NCBI GenBank assembly: GCA_020404895.1
Contig: JADBWK010000002.1
Span: 1 to 64,000 of the forward strand
Length of the DNA stretch: 64,000 nt
Source: Pseudanabaena sp. M085S1SP2A07QC
Lineage (GTDB): Bacteria > Cyanobacteriota > Cyanobacteriia > Pseudanabaenales > Pseudanabaenaceae
Reading direction: 5' to 3'
Part shown: positions 62,452 to 64,000 of the stretch, in pieces
How positions within the stretch are numbered: position 1 is the stretch's first letter
How the letters are laid out: each line of letters opens with the position of its first letter
Translations under genes and position numbers: made by a program
Notes under the pieces: model-generated
The model's input: the letters and a program-made list of their open reading frames with translations, nothing else
What the model was told of the DNA's origin: nothing
Databases searched by the model: none

Positions 62452-62511
62452 TTTAGACCAAAAAAGAGGGTTAAAACACTTAGCTGTACAACCTTCTTTT
62501 TTGGTCTAAAA
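62452..62511. repeat. Hairpin in the 62.2-62.7 kb gap
   Basis: 21-base arms TTTAGACCAAAAAAGAGGGTT and near complement around an 18-base loop. The stretch 62223-62667 otherwise shows no gene I can support. Confidence 0.7.
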
Positions 62512-62667
62512 GATTTTTTGAATTTATGGTTGTTTTTTACGGATAAGGGTTGTGTTAATCCATCAATCTTTAAATCAGCCCCAAGCTTACGAATTTGCTT
62601 GGTAAGCCTATTTAAACGTCTAGCTTGCGATAATGGCTATTTACGCAAGCTATAGGATAAACCTTAA

Positions 62668-62853
62668 ATTCGTAAGCATATTTTGGTTTTCGATGATAAT
62701 GGGAAGATTCAATCGATTGATGCAACTACAAAGGGGCGAATTTGTATTGCTGATAATATTCGTCTTTATCAGGTAGTTGTAGTAGCTCCTTCAGACAAAT
62801 TCTCGCAAGCCGATGCCGATCGCTTTATTGAATCATTTAAAATCAAAAAATGA
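62668..62853 (+). pseudogene. C-terminal gene remnant
   Basis: A frame without a start codon reads HILVFDDNGKIQSIDATTKG, then NIRLYQVVVVAPSDKFSQAD and ADRFIESFKIKK before a TGA at 62851. The ending (APSDKFSQADADRFIESFK) has the look of the C-terminus of a conserved exported protein family in cyanobacteria. An in-frame TAA at 62665 and no upstream match show that the rest of the gene is lost. Family not named. Confidence 0.5.
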
Positions 62854-62857
62854 TGAA

Positions 62858-62902
62858 GGCAAAAAATCCTAGAGTTGCTTAGCAACTCTAGGATTTTTTG
62901 CC
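62858..62902. terminator. Hairpin at the end of the FecR gene
   Basis: Perfect 21-base arms GGCAAAAAATCCTAGAGTTGC and complement with loop TTA. The right arm holds the last codons and stop of the minus-strand gene. Confidence 0.8.
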
Positions 62903-63646
62903 CAGAGGCGTTTGACTGAGGCTTGATTGCCCAGGAACAAGCTTGTCAATGACAGTTTGGGTAGGCAATGGTGTATCAAAGCTTCGCAATAATTCACTGG
63001 TTTTAGAAATTTCTTTCCACTCTTTGAGCGTCAACCGACGAACAACAGGAGGTTTTGTGGAGTTAGGAATCACAATTATTTCTTCACCAGTTAACAAAGT
63101 AATTTCTTTTGACTGATTTGCTAACTTAACTACCACCGTCCCTTCCCAAGAGAAAAACCTAATACCCTTGTTGATGTCTTTAGGGATTTCAACAAAGGCT
63201 GTAGTCCCTCTAATTGCGGCTGTAGCATAGGCTGTAGATATCTCAGTTGGAACTTTTAAACCTGGTTTCACCCAAGTGATCATCCTGCCCTCAGTAAGAT
63301 TAAGTTGATTGTTGGGTTTAATCTGTACAATTGAATCGCCTCCAATCCGAAATCCTATGCCATTATCAAACTCAATTTGAGTTTTTCCTTTTCCTTGTGT
63401 ACGCACTGTATCAGCTACATATAAACCCATCCCAACTTTAGCATCGGTTTCTTTTGCGTCTTTATTTGATATTACTGACACAGGCTTTTCTTCAACCAAT
63501 GATACTTTAGCGATCGCTTGTTCTTGAACTACTATGGGCTTAGGCTTAGCATTAGTTACTGGAGCAGTAGGTGCAGGAGTTGGTTGAGATTCGCAACTAA
63601 ATAGTGCGATCGCCGCCGCAGTCAGTAACAAAAAATGTTTCATCAC
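62888..63646 (-). CDS. FecR-domain lipoprotein
   Basis: A 252-residue exported protein. The signal LLLTAAAIALFSC ends in a lipobox-like cysteine (about residue 18), followed by a Pro/Ala linker. The FecR-like domain covers about 75-195: VGMGLYVADTVRTQGKGKTQ, IEFDNGIGFRIGG, LTEGRMITWV and the GTTAFVEI segment. FecR domains often sense or scaffold at the envelope. Cyanobacterial members stand alone, without a sigma factor partner here. The role is unknown. Confidence 0.85.
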   Translation of the reverse strand: MMKHFLLLTAAAIALFSCESQPTPAPTAPVTNAKPKPIVVQEQAIAKVSLVEEKPVSVISNKDAKETDAKVGMGLYVADTVRTQGKGKTQIEFDNGIGFRIGGDSIVQIKPNNQLNLTEGRMITWVKPGLKVPTEISTAYATAAIRGTTAFVEIPKDINKGIRFFSWEGTVVVKLANQSKEITLLTGEEIIVIPNSTKPPVVRRLTLKEWKEISKTSELLRSFDTPLPTQTVIDKLVPGQSSLSQTPLGKKS

Positions 63647-63731
63647 AATATCCCAATCAAAGTCTAGACTCTACTCTTGATAGATACTTGCATAGTCATA
63701 ACAAGTACACAAGAGTATTTTATGCTTAAAA

Positions 63732-63935
63732 TCAAATCTCGATTTTGCTCTCATCGATGGTTTTGCCTGAGCCATTACAAAACGAGCAATTTTCTTCGCG
63801 TTGAATTTCACCAGAGCAATCACGGATAGATATATAGCCTACGCCTTCACAATGGTGACATGGTTTAGTTGTTTTTAGAGGAGGGCGATCGCTTTCTGTA
63901 TTTACTTGCATATTTATTTGCGCAATTTTCGGCAT
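63732..63935 (-). CDS. Small DnaJ-type zinc-finger protein
   Basis: A 67-residue protein with two CxxC-x-G-x-G motifs (CHHCEGVGY and CSFCNGSGK), like a pair of DnaJ central zinc-finger units without J domain. Such short cysteine-rich proteins occur in cyanobacteria and plastids as candidate thylakoid chaperones or disulfide-handling factors. A second ATG eight codons in (MQVNTE) is an alternative start. The function is inferred only from the motif. Confidence 0.75.
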   Translation of the reverse strand: MPKIAQINMQVNTESDRPPLKTTKPCHHCEGVGYISIRDCSGEIQREENCSFCNGSGKTIDESKIEI

Positions 63936-64000
63936 ATTTAGAAATTCAAGCTAAAAAGGCTCTCTGCAATATTGATAGTGCTCTGGTACGGGTCGAATAG

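Noticed and set aside
62389..62655. 88-residue plus-strand frame
   Set aside because: It spans the hairpin at 62452-62511 and is low-complexity Lys/Phe; no family resemblance or ribosome site. The opposite strand gives a short frame (QARRLNRLTKQIRKLGADLK) that also lacks support.

Overview
The window is chromosomal DNA of a cyanobacterium, most likely Pseudanabaena or a close relative. That genus is an inference: I see the HIP1 octamer GCGATCGC throughout, a dnaE gene ending in a split intein, NDH-1 subunits NdhF and NdhD, a tiny photosystem II gene (psb30), a thylakoid-type FtsH, a CyaB-type adenylate cyclase and a PilJ/CheA taxis pair. Most genes are single-copy housekeeping genes in short transcription units on both strands. 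Gaps between them are packed with long near-perfect hairpins and at least three families of small mobile repeats.

Layout. 1-860: remnants of an IS4-like transposase and a DUF4258-like gene, the latter split by a 104-bp element (family A). 1.0-5.0 kb: thrC, a NurA-domain nuclease and ddl. 5.2-11.9 kb: an SsuA-type ABC transporter operon, an SLH/OprB porin, 5-hydroxyisourate hydrolase and a stand-alone allophanate-hydrolase C-terminal-like protein. These four units share a 15-bp palindrome in their upstream regions and look like a regulon for uptake and use of a purine-derived nitrogen source. 12.1-17.2 kb: ndhF, a frameshifted serine hydrolase, a frameshifted DUF2157 membrane protein and a small exported peptide. 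17.4-24.5 kb: a STAND NTPase with 14 WD repeats, two small unknowns, ftsH, a transposase remnant and a 153-bp mobile repeat. 24.7-29.5 kb: a C-DES-like lyase, a CPBP protease, HU and an FHA-PBP1 fusion.

29.7-34.8 kb is the most unusual region. dnaE-N carries a 147-residue mini-intein and then the N-half of the split intein. Downstream lie an Mrr endonuclease, a decayed partial copy of the split-intein coding sequence, a colicin-E3-like toxin with a probable antitoxin, a second decayed intein copy cut by a family A element, and a Uma2 remnant. 34.8-39.1 kb: CheA-like hybrid kinase and PilJ-like receptor. 39.5-43.3 kb: murD, ftsI and a glutaredoxin. 43.4-53.1 kb: a GyrA/ParC-type topoisomerase, CyaB-like cyclase, aroK, a DUF697 GTPase, psb30 and a TPR protein. 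53.6-56.3 kb: ndhD and a phytochrome-like gene destroyed by two family A insertions. 56.5-61.6 kb: Uma2, RDD and DUF29 proteins, then a tightly coupled run of coaX, a nuclease-ParA fusion and a ParB-like partner. 61.7-64.0 kb: an intronless tRNA-Leu(UAA), an acidic three-repeat protein, a gene remnant, a FecR lipoprotein and a small zinc-binding protein.

No rRNA, CRISPR array or prophage was seen. All family assignments come from reading motifs; no database search was run.
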